A stretch of 64,000 nt of DNA, taken from contig NZ_JADOTX010000001.1 in assembly GCF_015751765.1 (NCBI RefSeq), forward strand, positions 2,666,001-2,730,000, written 5' to 3'. The DNA is from Micromonospora ureilytica. GTDB lineage: Bacteria > Actinomycetota > Actinomycetes > Mycobacteriales > Micromonosporaceae. A model generated the notes under the pieces. That model did not search any database. It saw only the letters and a list, made by a program, of their open reading frames with translations, and was not told the origin of the DNA. Of this stretch, positions 1-9,772 are shown piece after piece; the first letter of the stretch is position 1; every line of letters starts with the position of its first letter. The translations under genes were made by a program, and so were the position numbers.

Positions 1-44
1 CGCACTGACGAGCGGTATACCTCTGGGTCGTAAACCCCCGCGCC

Positions 45-111
45 GATCTTGCAGTTCCGGTCGCCGAAAAGCACGGAATGCCCCTTACGTCGGGACACTA
101 AGTGCAAGATC
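45..111 (+). repeat. Dispersed palindromic repeat, family A, copy 1
   Basis: A 67-nt intergenic element bounded by GATCTTGC (45-52) and its inverse GCAAGATC (104-111). A diverged copy lies in inverted orientation at 49267-49334 and shares most of the sequence, including the core GCCGAAAAGC. There is no open reading frame or transposase, so it resembles a MITE or REP-type element. The shared sequence is seen directly; the class is inference. Confidence 0.8.
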
Positions 112-124
112 GCGAGTCCGCACG

Positions 125-199
125 GTCGACCATGGAGTTATGGTGCCCGACTTGGTTTTATACGAGCGCTTTGTCGCCCACCACAACTCCATGATCGAC
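125..199 (+). repeat. Dispersed palindromic repeat, family B, copy 1
   Basis: A 75-nt element whose 21-nt terminal arms (125-145 and 179-199) are inverted repeats matching at 19 of 21 positions. The right arm contains CACCACAACTCCATGATCG. A second copy of the same length is at 63000-63074 with an identical right arm. It sits 13 nt from repeat A copy 1, in the gap beyond the enolase stop. It is non-coding and could form a long hairpin. Confidence 0.8.
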
Positions 200-211
200 G
201 AGGCAGGGGTT

Positions 212-242
212 GGTCGGCGGTGGGCACCGGGGGCACCCGACC
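212..242 (-). terminator. Possible terminator after enolase
   Basis: An imperfect GC-rich hairpin, GGTCGGCGGTG pairing with CACCCGACC across a short loop, lies 12 nt beyond the enolase stop codon. It has a bulge and no T-tract, which is usual in actinomycetes, so the call is tentative. Confidence 0.4.
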
Positions 243-254
243 GGAGCACAGCTC

Positions 255-1632
<1,378 letters not shown>

Positions 1633-1638
1633 CGCGGG

Positions 1639-2553
1639 ATGCGGGTGGGTGAGTTGGCACGACGGACCGGGACCACGGTCCGGGCCTTGCGGTACTACGA
1701 GTCGGCCGGGCTGGTCGTGCCCCGACGGTTGAGCAACGGCTACCGAGAGTACGACCCGATCGCGGAGCGGCTGGTGGCCCAGATCCGCGAGCTGATGGCG
1801 CTCGGCCTCACCGTCGAGGAGACCCGCCCGTTCGTCGAGTCGATCGCCGGTGGTTCCGACGACACCGACGTGTGCGCGGCGGCGGTGGCCACGTACCGCA
1901 GCACCATCACCAATCTCCAGGAACGGATCGGCAAGTTGACGGCCCAGCGGGAGGCGCTGGACGCGCGCCTCGACGCGGCCGCGACCCAGGTCGTACCCGG
2001 CAGTCCCGCCGAAGGCGCCGACCCCGCCGCGCTGGTCGGCGTCAGGTTGCCGTCGCTGTCCTTCTACGGCACCGACGGCCGTCCGGTCGATCTCGGCGCG
2101 CTCGGCGCCGGGCGCAGCGTCATCTTCGTCTACCCACTGACCGGCCGGCCGGGCGTCGACCTGCCCAACGGGCTGCTGGAGATCCACGGCGCCCGCGGCA
2201 GCACCGAGCAGGCCGCCTGGTTCCGCGACCATCACGCGGAACTCCGCGCGGCCGGCGCGGCACGGGTGTACGGCCTGTCCGCGCAGTCGACCGGGTACCA
2301 GCGTGAGCTCGTGCACCGGCTGCGGCTGCCGTACCCGCTGATCCCCGACCCGAGGCTGACCCTGGCCGACGCGCTGCGCCTGCCGACCCGCGCCGCGGGC
2401 GACATGACGCTCTACGAGCGGTTGACGCTGATCATCGCCAACGGCGCTGTCGAACACGTCTTCCACCCGATCCCGGACCCGGCGTCGCACCCCCTGCACG
2501 TGATGCGGTGGCTCACCAAGCGACGCCAGGCTCCGGGATCGGTCGCCGCCTAG
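1639..2553 (+). CDS. MerR-family regulator fused to a redoxin domain lacking both cysteines
   Basis: A 304-residue two-domain protein. Residues 1-75 form a MerR winged helix (MRVGELARRTGTTVRALRYYE), followed by a coiled-coil dimerisation helix (about 88-114). Residues 135-295 form an AhpC/TSA-like redoxin domain (GRSVIFVYPLTGRPG, FRDHHAEL, LTLIIANG). In this redoxin family the active site is normally GARGCTPQSC; here it reads GARGSTEQAA, so both cysteines (positions 188 and 193) are replaced. The only cysteine is C79, at the end of the HTH part. The redoxin fold is therefore unlikely to be a peroxidase and may be a ligand- or partner-sensing module. It ends tail-to-tail with nrdB, the two stop codons overlapping. 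No other function is claimed. Confidence 0.85.
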   Translation: MRVGELARRTGTTVRALRYYESAGLVVPRRLSNGYREYDPIAERLVAQIRELMALGLTVEETRPFVESIAGGSDDTDVCAAAVATYRSTITNLQERIGKLTAQREALDARLDAAATQVVPGSPAEGADPAALVGVRLPSLSFYGTDGRPVDLGALGAGRSVIFVYPLTGRPGVDLPNGLLEIHGARGSTEQAAWFRDHHAELRAAGAARVYGLSAQSTGYQRELVHRLRLPYPLIPDPRLTLADALRLPTRAAGDMTLYERLTLIIANGAVEHVFHPIPDPASHPLHVMRWLTKRRQAPGSVAA

Positions 2554-3611
2554 AAGTCGTCGTCGAAGGCGACGGTGCCGCTCACCCCGACCTGGTACGC
2601 CGACACCCGCCGCTCGAAGAAGTTGGACAGCTCCTGCACGTCCTGCAACTCCATGAAGCCGAACGGGTTGCTCGACCCGTAGTGCGGGGCGATGCCGAGC
2701 TGGGCGAGGCGGCGGTCGGCGACGTGCTGGAGGTACTCCCGCATGTCGGTCAACGTCAGACCGGGCACGCCGTGACCCAACAGGTCCTCGGCGAACTGCA
2801 CCTCACACTCGACAGCCTCGGCGAGCATCTGGCGGACCTGGTCGGCGAGGTCGTCGTCGAAGAGGTCCGGCTCCTCGGCGCGGACGGTGTCGACGACGTC
2901 GAACGCGAACGCCATGTGCATGGACTCGTCGCGGAACACCCAGTTGGTGCCGGAGGCGAGGCCGTGCAGCAGGCCGCGGGAGCGCAGGAAGTACACGTAC
3001 GCGAACGCGCCGTAGAAGAACAACCCCTCGATGCAGGCGGCGAAGCAGATCAGGTTGAGCAGGAACGTCCGCCGGTCCTCCCGGGACCGCAGCTCCCGCA
3101 GGTCGTTGAGCGAGTCGATCCAGCGGAAGCAGAACTCGGCCTTGCGACGGATCGAGGGGATGTTCTCGATGGCCGCGAAGGCCCCGAAGCGCTCGGTCTC
3201 GTCGGGCACGTACGTGTCGAGCAGGTTGAGATAGAACTGGACGTGCACGGCCTCCTCGAACAGCTGCCGGGACAGGTAGAGGCGGCCCTCGGGGCTGTTG
3301 ACGTGCTGGTAGAGGTTGAGCACCAGGTTGTTCGCGACGATCGTGTCGCCGGTGGCGAAGAACGCCACCAGCCGGCTGACCAGGTGCCGTTCGGCCGGTG
3401 ACAGCTTGTCCAGGTCGGCGAGGTCGGCGTGCAGGTCGACCTCCTCGACGGTCCAGGTGTTGCGGATGGCGTCGCGGAACCGGTCGAAGAAGTGCGGGTA
3501 GCGCATCGGGCGGAGAGTGAGGTCCATCCCGGGGTCGAGCAGCATGTGCGTGGTCCTCGTGTCGGTGGTGCGGGTGTCGGCGGCGGTGGCGGCGTCGGCG
3601 GTGGGGGTCAC
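2550..3611 (-). CDS. nrdB: Ribonucleoside-diphosphate reductase, beta subunit (class Ia)
   Basis: The radical-generating small subunit, which pairs with NrdA to reduce ribonucleotides for DNA synthesis. It is 353 residues from GTG at 3611; that GTG overlaps the nrdA stop as GTGA, so translation is coupled. An ATG at 3545 (MLLDPGMDLTLRP) is the alternative start and would give 331 residues. Metal-ligand motifs are visible in order: GDTIV, EEAVH, the helix ICFAACIEGLFFYGAF and RDESMHMAF, as in the ferritin-like R2 fold. Tyrosines follow the first E-x-x-H ligand pair. The C-terminal tail ends FDDDF and should dock on NrdA. Second gene of the riboswitch-controlled operon. Confidence 0.95.
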   Translation of the reverse strand: MTPTADAATAADTRTTDTRTTHMLLDPGMDLTLRPMRYPHFFDRFRDAIRNTWTVEEVDLHADLADLDKLSPAERHLVSRLVAFFATGDTIVANNLVLNLYQHVNSPEGRLYLSRQLFEEAVHVQFYLNLLDTYVPDETERFGAFAAIENIPSIRRKAEFCFRWIDSLNDLRELRSREDRRTFLLNLICFAACIEGLFFYGAFAYVYFLRSRGLLHGLASGTNWVFRDESMHMAFAFDVVDTVRAEEPDLFDDDLADQVRQMLAEAVECEVQFAEDLLGHGVPGLTLTDMREYLQHVADRRLAQLGIAPHYGSSNPFGFMELQDVQELSNFFERRVSAYQVGVSGTVAFDDDF

Positions 3612-5983
3612 TGGCAGGCCTCGCACGACTCGGGGTTCTCCAGCGAGCAGGCCAGCGCCTCCGCGTCGACGGCGACGGGTGCCACGGCGCTGACGGTGGC
3701 CTGCTGGATCCGCGTCGCGGGGCGCGAGCGCAGGTAGTAGGTGGTCTTCAGCCCGGCCTTCCAGGCGTAGAGGTACATCGAGGAGAGCTTGCCGATGGTC
3801 GGCGCGGCCAGGAACAGGTTCAGCGACTGGGACTGGTCGATGAACGGGGCGCGGGCGGCGGCCAGGTCGATCAGCGCCCGCTGCGGCAGCTCCCACGCGG
3901 TGCGGAACAGCTCCCGTACGCCGGCCGGCAGTTCGGCGATGTCCTGCACCGACCCCTCCGCCCGCTTGATCGCCGAACGGATCCGCTCGGTCCACAGACC
4001 GCGGGCCTTCAGCTCGCGTACCAGAGCGGTGTTGACCTGGAGGAACTCCCCCGACAGGGTTTCGCGCTTGAACAGGTTGGACACCTGCGGCTCGATGCAC
4101 TCGTAGCACCCCGCGATCGAGGCGATGGTCGCGGTCGGCGCGACCGCCACCAGCAGCGAGTTGCGCAGCCCGTACGCCTCGACCCGCTTGCGCAGCGCGT
4201 CCCACCGCGCGGCCTGCGTGCCCTCGACACCCCACAGGTCGGGCTGCAGCTGACCCCGGGCGGCCCGGGTCTGCGGGTACGCCGGGTGCGCTCCGAAGTC
4301 GCGTGCCAGGTCGGCGGACGTCTCCAGTGCGGTCAGGTACAGCTCCTCGCTGATCCGGGTGGACAGTTCCCGCGCCGCCGGCGAGTCGAACGGCAGCCGC
4401 AGCGCGAAGAACACGTCCTGCAGGCCCATCAGCCCGAGCCCGACCGGCCGCCAGCGGGGGTTGCTCGCCGCCGCCTGCGCGGTCGGGTAGTAGTTGATGT
4501 CGATGACCCGGTCGAGGAACGTCACAGCGGTCCGCACCGTGGCGCGCAGCCGCTCCCAGTCGATGTCGCCGTCGCTGAGGTGGGCGGCGAGGTTCACCGA
4601 GCCCAGGTTGCACACGGCGGTCTCGGCGTCACTGGACACCTCGACGATCTCGGTGCACAGGTTGGACAGGTGCACCACGTTGCCCGGCTCGGCGGTCTGG
4701 TTGCAGAGTCGGTTGGCGGCGTCCTTGAAGGTCATCCACCCGTTGCCGGTCTGGGCGAGGGTGCGCATCATCTTCCCGTACAGCTCCCGCGCCGGGACCT
4801 GCCGCACGTAGCGGCCCTGCGCCTCGGCCTCCCGGTACGCGGCGTCGAACCGCTCCCCCCACAGGTCGGGCAGTTCGGGCACCTCGTGCGGGTCGAACAG
4901 CGACCACAGCTCGTCGGCCTCGACCCGGCGCATGAACTCGTCGGGGATCCAGTTGGCCAGGTTGAGGTTGTGGGCGCGCCGGGCGTCCTCGCCGGTGTTG
5001 TCCCGCAGTTGCAGGAACTCCTCGATGTCCGGGTGCCACGGCTCCAGGTAGACGCAGGCCGCGCCCTTGCGCCGGCCGCCCTGGTTGACCGCGGCGACGC
5101 TCGCGTCCAGCGTGCGCAGCCACGGCACGATCCCGTTGGACTGTCCGTTCGTGCCCCGGATCAGCGCACCCCGGGAACGGACCCGGGAGTACGCGATGCC
5201 GATGCCACCGGCGAACTTGGACAGGTTGGCGACCTGGGCGTACCGCTGGTAGATCGAGTCCAACTCGTCGAGCGGGGAGTCGACCAGGTAGCAGGAGGAC
5301 ATCTGGGTGTGCCGGGTCCCGGAGTTGAACAGGGTCGGTGAGCTAGGCAGGTAGGCCAGGCTGGACATCAGTCGGTAGAAGCCGACCGCCTCGTCCGCCG
5401 TCCGGGACAGGCCGCAGGCCACCCGCAGCAGCCAGTACTGCGGGGTCTCCAGCACCAGTCGGCTGGTGGGGTGGCGCAGCAGGTAGCGGTCGTACACCGT
5501 GCGCAGGCCGAAGTACTCGAACCGGCGGTCGCCGTCCAGGTCGATGGCGTGGTCGAGCGTCGTGGCGTGCGCGGCGACGAACGCGGCGGTGTCGTCACCG
5601 ATCAGGCCCTCGGCGTGGCCGACCCGGATCGCCGCGCTGAACGAGGTGATGCCCTGCCGACGCACCTCCTTGTCGACGTAGCCGGCCAGCAGCCGCGCGG
5701 CGAGGCGCGAGTACTGCGGCTCCTCGCCGATCATCTCGGCTGCGGTCTGGATCGACAGCCGGTCCAGTTCGGCAGTGGTCGCGCCGTCGTAGAGGCCGCT
5801 GATGGTGCGGGTGGCCACCCGCATCGGGTCGACGTCGGTCAGGTCGTCGGCCCACCGCTCGACCGCCCGGACGATCTTGTTCACGTCCACGGGTTCGGTG
5901 GCGCCGTCGCGCTTGCGGACCTGCATCGGCGTCCGCCGCACTGTCGCGTCGCCGCTGACCGGGACTACCTCGGTGACTGTCAC
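3608..5983 (-). CDS. nrdA: Ribonucleoside-diphosphate reductase, alpha subunit (class Ia)
   Basis: The large catalytic subunit of aerobic ribonucleotide reductase, 791 residues. An N-terminal ATP-cone (MQVRKRDGATEPVDVNKIV) implies dATP/ATP overall activity control. Active-site and substrate loops are visible (FNSGTRHTQMSSCYLVDS, NLCTEIVEV, CNLGSVNLA), and the C-terminal redox pair is the tail CEAC. I chose GTG at 5983 because GAGGAG lies six bases upstream; an in-frame start at 6037 lacks such support. Upstream on the same strand lie a hairpin region and a cobalamin riboswitch, so expression is probably shut down by B12. That is the known logic in Streptomyces, where a B12-dependent class II NrdJ takes over. 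NrdJ and NrdR are not in this window. Confidence 0.96.
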   Translation of the reverse strand: MTVTEVVPVSGDATVRRTPMQVRKRDGATEPVDVNKIVRAVERWADDLTDVDPMRVATRTISGLYDGATTAELDRLSIQTAAEMIGEEPQYSRLAARLLAGYVDKEVRRQGITSFSAAIRVGHAEGLIGDDTAAFVAAHATTLDHAIDLDGDRRFEYFGLRTVYDRYLLRHPTSRLVLETPQYWLLRVACGLSRTADEAVGFYRLMSSLAYLPSSPTLFNSGTRHTQMSSCYLVDSPLDELDSIYQRYAQVANLSKFAGGIGIAYSRVRSRGALIRGTNGQSNGIVPWLRTLDASVAAVNQGGRRKGAACVYLEPWHPDIEEFLQLRDNTGEDARRAHNLNLANWIPDEFMRRVEADELWSLFDPHEVPELPDLWGERFDAAYREAEAQGRYVRQVPARELYGKMMRTLAQTGNGWMTFKDAANRLCNQTAEPGNVVHLSNLCTEIVEVSSDAETAVCNLGSVNLAAHLSDGDIDWERLRATVRTAVTFLDRVIDINYYPTAQAAASNPRWRPVGLGLMGLQDVFFALRLPFDSPAARELSTRISEELYLTALETSADLARDFGAHPAYPQTRAARGQLQPDLWGVEGTQAARWDALRKRVEAYGLRNSLLVAVAPTATIASIAGCYECIEPQVSNLFKRETLSGEFLQVNTALVRELKARGLWTERIRSAIKRAEGSVQDIAELPAGVRELFRTAWELPQRALIDLAAARAPFIDQSQSLNLFLAAPTIGKLSSMYLYAWKAGLKTTYYLRSRPATRIQQATVSAVAPVAVDAEALACSLENPESCEACQ

Positions 5984-6042
5984 CACTCGCTCCTCGGAGT
6001 TCGAGACCTGGTGGCCCGGACGCGAGGAGACAGACACCGACG

Positions 6043-6078
6043 GACGCCACGCCAGCCCGGCGTGGGTCAGGTGGCGTC
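6043..6078 (-). promoter_or_regulatory. Candidate expression platform with alternative hairpins, nrdAB leader
   Basis: Between the cobalamin aptamer and nrdA, two hairpins compete for the same bases. The outer stem pairs GACGCCAC (6043-6050) with GTGGCGTC (6071-6078). The inner stem pairs CCACGCC (6047-6053) with GGCGTGG (6059-6065). Overlapping stems suit a ligand-controlled switch. No T-tract follows, so Rho-independent termination is not obvious. Confidence 0.45.
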
Positions 6079-6130
6079 AGCCGTCCCACGCGGCCTCGGA
6101 CCGCCGCCCACCCGGGTGCGGGTACGCGGC

Positions 6131-6305
6131 GCGCTGGCAGGTCTTCGGACTCGCGGGCACGACCGGACTCGCCGGTCTCCTACTGGCCGTCGCTTCCCAG
6201 GCCGTTTGGTGGCCCAGTGCTGATGACGGCTGTCGTTCCCACTCACCGCTGCGGGACAGTCCCGGATTTCCACCGGGTTCCCTGTTGCCTCGACCGCACC
6301 GGATG
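6131..6305 (-). promoter_or_regulatory. Cobalamin riboswitch upstream of nrdAB
   Basis: Read on the minus strand, this leader carries the conserved B12-aptamer core in order: AGGGAACCCGGTGGAAATCC, then GACTGTCCCGCAGCGGT, then further paired arms, and GAGTCCGAAGACCTGCC at the 3' end. These match the B12-box pattern of cobalamin riboswitches. It lies about 150 nt upstream of nrdA. The arrangement agrees with the B12-repressed nrdAB operon described in Streptomyces. End points are approximate. Confidence 0.92.
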
Positions 6306-6330
6306 AGCGGCCGAACCAGCTGCGTTCGAC

Positions 6331-6359
6331 ACCATATATAGGGACGCAGCCGTTGTCAC
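6331..6359 (-). promoter_or_regulatory. Promoter of the nrdAB operon
   Basis: On the minus strand a -35 box GTGACA (6359-6354) and -10 box TATGGT (6336-6331) are separated by exactly 17 nt. Transcription would start near 6324, just upstream of the cobalamin aptamer. This is a good housekeeping-sigma match. Confidence 0.65.
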
Positions 6360-6508
6360 ACCCCACATGTCGGTCTCGGGCGTGTCGGGGACCGGCTCGG
6401 TGATCACCGTCACCACTGTGGCCGACCACGCACGCCAGGCATCTGGGACGGGCCTCCGCGCGCGTGTCGACAAGCGACATAGATTTGACCTATCGGAGCA
6501 GCAAACAT

Positions 6509-6518
6509 CATACGTATG
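6509..6518. promoter_or_regulatory. CATACGTATG palindrome
   Basis: A perfect 10-bp palindrome in the divergent nrdA/fucD intergenic region, about 24 nt upstream of the fucD -35 box. A protein-binding site is possible, perhaps for the FadR-type regulator encoded at 8020-8742. No function is shown. Confidence 0.35.
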
Positions 6519-6541
6519 CGGGCCTGCGGCGATCGATATCG

Positions 6542-6589
6542 TTGACGTGCCGGAGCCGTCCTCCGTATACTCCCAGTGATCATCTGATC
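6542..6589 (+). promoter_or_regulatory. Promoter and candidate operator of fuconate dehydratase gene
   Basis: A strong promoter: TTGACG (6542-6547), 18-nt spacer, TATACT (6566-6571). An inverted repeat GATCA-TC-TGATC (6578-6589) sits on the expected start site, a typical position for a repressor. The likely ligand is the FadR/GntR regulator encoded just downstream, which is inference. Confidence 0.7.
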
Positions 6590-6614
6590 TTTAGCCTAGC
6601 TGGGCGAGGAGCGC

Positions 6615-8012
6615 ATGCCGCAGATCACCGCCGTCACCGTCGAAGACGTCCGCTTCCCCACCTCCCTGACCGCTGACGGGTCAGACGCCATGAACAAGGA
6701 CGGCGACTACTCGGCGGCCTACGTCGTCCTGCACACCGACGGCGTCGACGGAGTGGGTGCGCCACTCGCGGGGCACGGCCTGACCTTCACCATCGGTCGA
6801 GGCAACGACATCGTCGCGGCGGCGGCGGTCCACCAGGCACAACTCCTCGTGGGCCTGGACGTGGCGACGATGGCAGCGGACATGGGCGCGGTCTACCGCC
6901 TGCTGACCTCCGACTCACAGCTGCGGTGGCTCGGCCCGGAGAAGGGTGTCGTCCACCTGTCCCTCGCCGCCGTGTTGAACGCGTCGTGGGACCTGGTCGC
7001 CCGGGTCGCCGACAAGCCGCTGTGGCGGCTGCTCGTCGACATGTCCCCCGAGCAACTCGTCGACATCGCGGACCTGCGCTACCTGTCCGACGCGCTGACC
7101 CGGGACGAGGCACTGGCCATCCTGCGGGCCAAGGAGGGCACGAAGGCCGCCCGCCTCGCCGAGCTCGACCGGACCGGCTACCCCGCCTACACCACCTCGG
7201 CGGGCTGGCTCGGCTACGGCGACGACAAGCTTCGCCGACTGTGCCAGGAGGCGGTCGACACCGGCTACGGCTACGTCAAGCTCAAGGTGGGCGCCAACCT
7301 CGATGACGACATCCGCCGATGCGCGATCGCGCGGGAGATCCTCGGACCGGACCGCAACCTGATGATCGACGCCAACCAGGTGTGGGACGTCGGTCAGGCC
7401 ATCGAGTGGGTCACGGCCCTCGCCCAGTTCAAGCCACTGTGGATCGAGGAGCCGACCAGCCCCGACGACATCCTGGGCCACGCGGCCGTCCGCCGTGCCG
7501 TCGCACCGATCGGCGTCGCCACCGGCGAGCACTGCCACAACCGGGTCATGTTCAAGCAGCTGTTCCAAGCCGAGGCCATCGACTTCTGCCAGCTGGACAC
7601 CGGCCGGTTGGCCAGCATCAACGAGATCGTCGCCGTGCTGCTGCTCGCCGCGAAGTTCGACGTACCGGTGTGCCCACACGCCGGTGGTGTCGGCCTGTGC
7701 GAGATGGTCCAACACGTGTCGGTGCTCGACTACGTCGCGATCTCGGGGGATCTCACCAACCGTGTCACCGAGTTCGTCGATCACCTGCACGAGCACTTCA
7801 CCGATCCGTGCATCATCCAGGACACCGGCTCAGGCAGCGGTTACGTCCTGCCCAGCCAGCCCGGCTACTCCACCCGGATGCGTCAGGAGTCGGTCGCGCT
7901 GTACCGCTTTCCGGACGGCCGCTACTGGGCGTCGACAGACCCGACTACCGTGTCATCTCCGGAGGCGGCGTACGTGATCGCGGGTGGGAAGGCCACCCCC
8001 GCCGGCCGCTAG
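6615..8012 (+). CDS. L-fuconate dehydratase-type enolase superfamily enzyme
   Basis: A 465-residue MR/MLE-branch enolase-superfamily dehydratase closest in motif order to L-fuconate dehydratase, which converts L-fuconate to 2-keto-3-deoxy-L-fuconate. The catalytic machinery is complete: K222-x-K224 (YVKLKVG), metal ligands D252 ([11 protein letters not shown]), E278 ([10 protein letters not shown]) and E305 (TGEHCHN), and the general base H355 ([11 protein letters not shown]). A fuconolactonase-like hydrolase and an aldose dehydrogenase lie in the same locus, supporting a non-phosphorylative deoxyhexose pathway. GAGGAG precedes the ATG by three bases. It is probably co-transcribed with the FadR-type regulator 7 nt downstream. 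A related acid-sugar substrate cannot be excluded. Confidence 0.88.
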   Translation: MPQITAVTVEDVRFPTSLTADGSDAMNKDGDYSAAYVVLHTDGVDGVGAPLAGHGLTFTIGRGNDIVAAAAVHQAQLLVGLDVATMAADMGAVYRLLTSDSQLRWLGPEKGVVHLSLAAVLNASWDLVARVADKPLWRLLVDMSPEQLVDIADLRYLSDALTRDEALAILRAKEGTKAARLAELDRTGYPAYTTSAGWLGYGDDKLRRLCQEAVDTGYGYVKLKVGANLDDDIRRCAIAREILGPDRNLMIDANQVWDVGQAIEWVTALAQFKPLWIEEPTSPDDILGHAAVRRAVAPIGVATGEHCHNRVMFKQLFQAEAIDFCQLDTGRLASINEIVAVLLLAAKFDVPVCPHAGGVGLCEMVQHVSVLDYVAISGDLTNRVTEFVDHLHEHFTDPCIIQDTGSGSGYVLPSQPGYSTRMRQESVALYRFPDGRYWASTDPTTVSSPEAAYVIAGGKATPAGR

Positions 8013-8019
8013 GGGAGTC

Positions 8020-8742
8020 ATGTCTCGCACTGACGAAGTGGTCAACGGCATCAAGCGGATGATCCTCGAAGGGCAGTTCAGGCCCGGGGACCGGCTGCCC
8101 ATCGAGAAGGACCTCGCCGAGTCGCTCGGCGTCTCGCGAGGCTCGCTGCGCGAGGGGATGTCGGCCCTGTCGATCCTCGGCATCGTCAACATCCGCCAGG
8201 GCGACGGCACCTACGTCACCAACCTCGACGCGCCACAACTGCTGGCCCCGATGGGTTTCGTGGTGGACTTCCAGGGTCAGGGCGACCCACGGCACATCCA
8301 CACCGTTCGGCGACTGCTGGAGTGCGAGGCCGCCTGCCTGGCGGCGACCAGGATCACCGACGAGGCCCTGGCCCAGGCCGGTGACCTGCTCGCCGAGGCG
8401 GCCCGGCTGGTCGGCCAGTCACCGCCGGATCACGAGCGGATCATGGAGATCGACATCGCCTTCCACCGGATCATCGCCGCGCACGCCGGAAATCCGGTGC
8501 TCGTCGGCCTGATCGAAGCCTTCGCCGGGCGGACCATCCGCGGCCGGCTCTGGCGGAGTCTGCACGAGGAGGGCGCGGACGTGCGTACCCATGACGAACA
8601 CGTGGCGATCCTGAAGGCCCTCGTGGCGCGCGACCCGGAGCGGTCCCGCACCCGGATGGCCAACCACCTGATCGGCGTGGAGGAGTCGTTGCAGGGGTTA
8701 CCCGACGACGCGGACGCGGGCATCGAGACGGCCCGGTCGTGA
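8020..8742 (+). CDS. FadR-subfamily GntR transcriptional regulator
   Basis: A 240-residue regulator. The N-terminal GntR winged helix (about 1-75) has the recognition segment GVSRGSLREGMSALSILGIV and wing IRQGDGTYVT. The C-terminal FCD all-helical ligand domain carries metal-site histidines in IDIAFHRIIAAH and THDEHVAILKAL. The start is ATG at 8020 after AGGGGAG; an upstream in-frame start inside fucD is rejected. Its position directly behind the dehydratase gene suggests it senses a sugar acid or keto-acid of this pathway and controls the 6542-6589 promoter. Confidence 0.9.
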   Translation: MSRTDEVVNGIKRMILEGQFRPGDRLPIEKDLAESLGVSRGSLREGMSALSILGIVNIRQGDGTYVTNLDAPQLLAPMGFVVDFQGQGDPRHIHTVRRLLECEAACLAATRITDEALAQAGDLLAEAARLVGQSPPDHERIMEIDIAFHRIIAAHAGNPVLVGLIEAFAGRTIRGRLWRSLHEEGADVRTHDEHVAILKALVARDPERSRTRMANHLIGVEESLQGLPDDADAGIETARS

Positions 8743-8752
8743 CCGCCGGCCC

Positions 8753-9772
8753 TCACGACTGCACGTCGAGCAGCCCCTCGTCGTACAACGCCGCCCAGAG
8801 CTGATCCGGGACGTCGACGTCGGATCGGCGCAGGGTCTCGGTCACCTGGGCCCCGTCCCGCATGCCGACCACCGTCGAGACCACGGCCGGGTGCCGACGG
8901 ACGAACGCCAACGCCGCCTGGGGCAACGTGACGCCGTACGTCTGACAGACCCGCGCCATCCGGCGGGCGTGGTCGATCACCTCTGCCGGCGCCTGCTGAT
9001 AGTCGTAGACGGCGTCGGTCGCCGGCATGTCCCGGGCCAGCAGCCCGGAGTTGTAGACCCCGGCGACCACCACACCGACGCGGCGGGCCTGCGCGACGGG
9101 CAGCAGGTCGGTCAACGCGCCCTGCTCCAGCAGGGTGTACCGGCCGGCGCACATCACCACGTCCACGTCGGTCTCCGCCACGAAGCGGGCCAGCATCGCG
9201 GACTGGTTCATCCCGGCCCCGACCGCACCGATCACGCCCTGCTCCCGCAACTCCACCAACGCCGGGATCGCCTCGCGCGCGGCCTGCTCCCAATGCTCGT
9301 CCGGATCATGCAGATACACCACGTCGATCCGGTCCAGGCCGGTGCGCCGAAGGCTCGCCTCCAACGAACGGCGCACGCCGTCGCGGCTGAAGTCCCAGAC
9401 CCGGCGATGATCGGCGGGAACGTCGTACCCCTCCGGATCCCGCCGGTGCGCCGTCTCCGGTGACGGCACGAGCAGCCGGCCGACCTTCGTCGACACCACG
9501 TACTCCTCGCGCGGGCGGGAGCGGAGGGCCGCGCCCAGGCGCGTTTCGGACAGGCCCAGCCCGTAGTGCGGTGCAGTGTCGAAGTATCGGATGCCGCCCG
9601 CCCACGCGGTGTCCACCGCGGCGGCGAACTGCTCGTCCGAAGTCGCCCGGTAGAGATTGCCACCCTGTGAGGCGCCGAAGCCCAGTGGGCCCAGCCGCAG
9701 CGGCGACCCGGCGGCGCGCCGGGTCGCCTGACGGGCGAGATCGTGCGCGACCCGGTGGGCGGCCACCGTCAC
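8753..9772 (-). CDS. Aldo/keto reductase, probable L-fucose (D-threo-aldose) 1-dehydrogenase
   Basis: A 339-residue NAD(P)-dependent aldo/keto reductase. Core residues are present: FDTAPHYGLGLSE (Asp and Tyr), VVSTKVGR (Lys) and VVYLHDPDEHW (His), with the cofactor region PAVVSTVVGMRD near the C terminus. Resemblance to the D-threo-aldose/L-fucose dehydrogenase subgroup and its location suggest oxidation of L-fucose to its lactone, the first step of the route. GTG at 9772 overlaps the upstream ATPase stop as GTGA. It is the last gene of the ABC transporter operon and is convergent with the FadR-type gene. Confidence 0.82.
   Translation of the reverse strand: MTVAAHRVAHDLARQATRRAAGSPLRLGPLGFGASQGGNLYRATSDEQFAAAVDTAWAGGIRYFDTAPHYGLGLSETRLGAALRSRPREEYVVSTKVGRLLVPSPETAHRRDPEGYDVPADHRRVWDFSRDGVRRSLEASLRRTGLDRIDVVYLHDPDEHWEQAAREAIPALVELREQGVIGAVGAGMNQSAMLARFVAETDVDVVMCAGRYTLLEQGALTDLLPVAQARRVGVVVAGVYNSGLLARDMPATDAVYDYQQAPAEVIDHARRMARVCQTYGVTLPQAALAFVRRHPAVVSTVVGMRDGAQVTETLRRSDVDVPDQLWAALYDEGLLDVQS

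Noticed and set aside
125..199. Palindromic repeats as CRISPR or tRNA-like features
   Set aside because: Only single copies at each site, no regular spacers, no cas genes, and no cloverleaf or anticodon arm.
3612..4613. Long frame running upstream of nrdB into nrdA sequence
   Set aside because: The nrdB reading frame is open by chance here; the GTGA overlap at 3608-3611 gives a natural coupled start.
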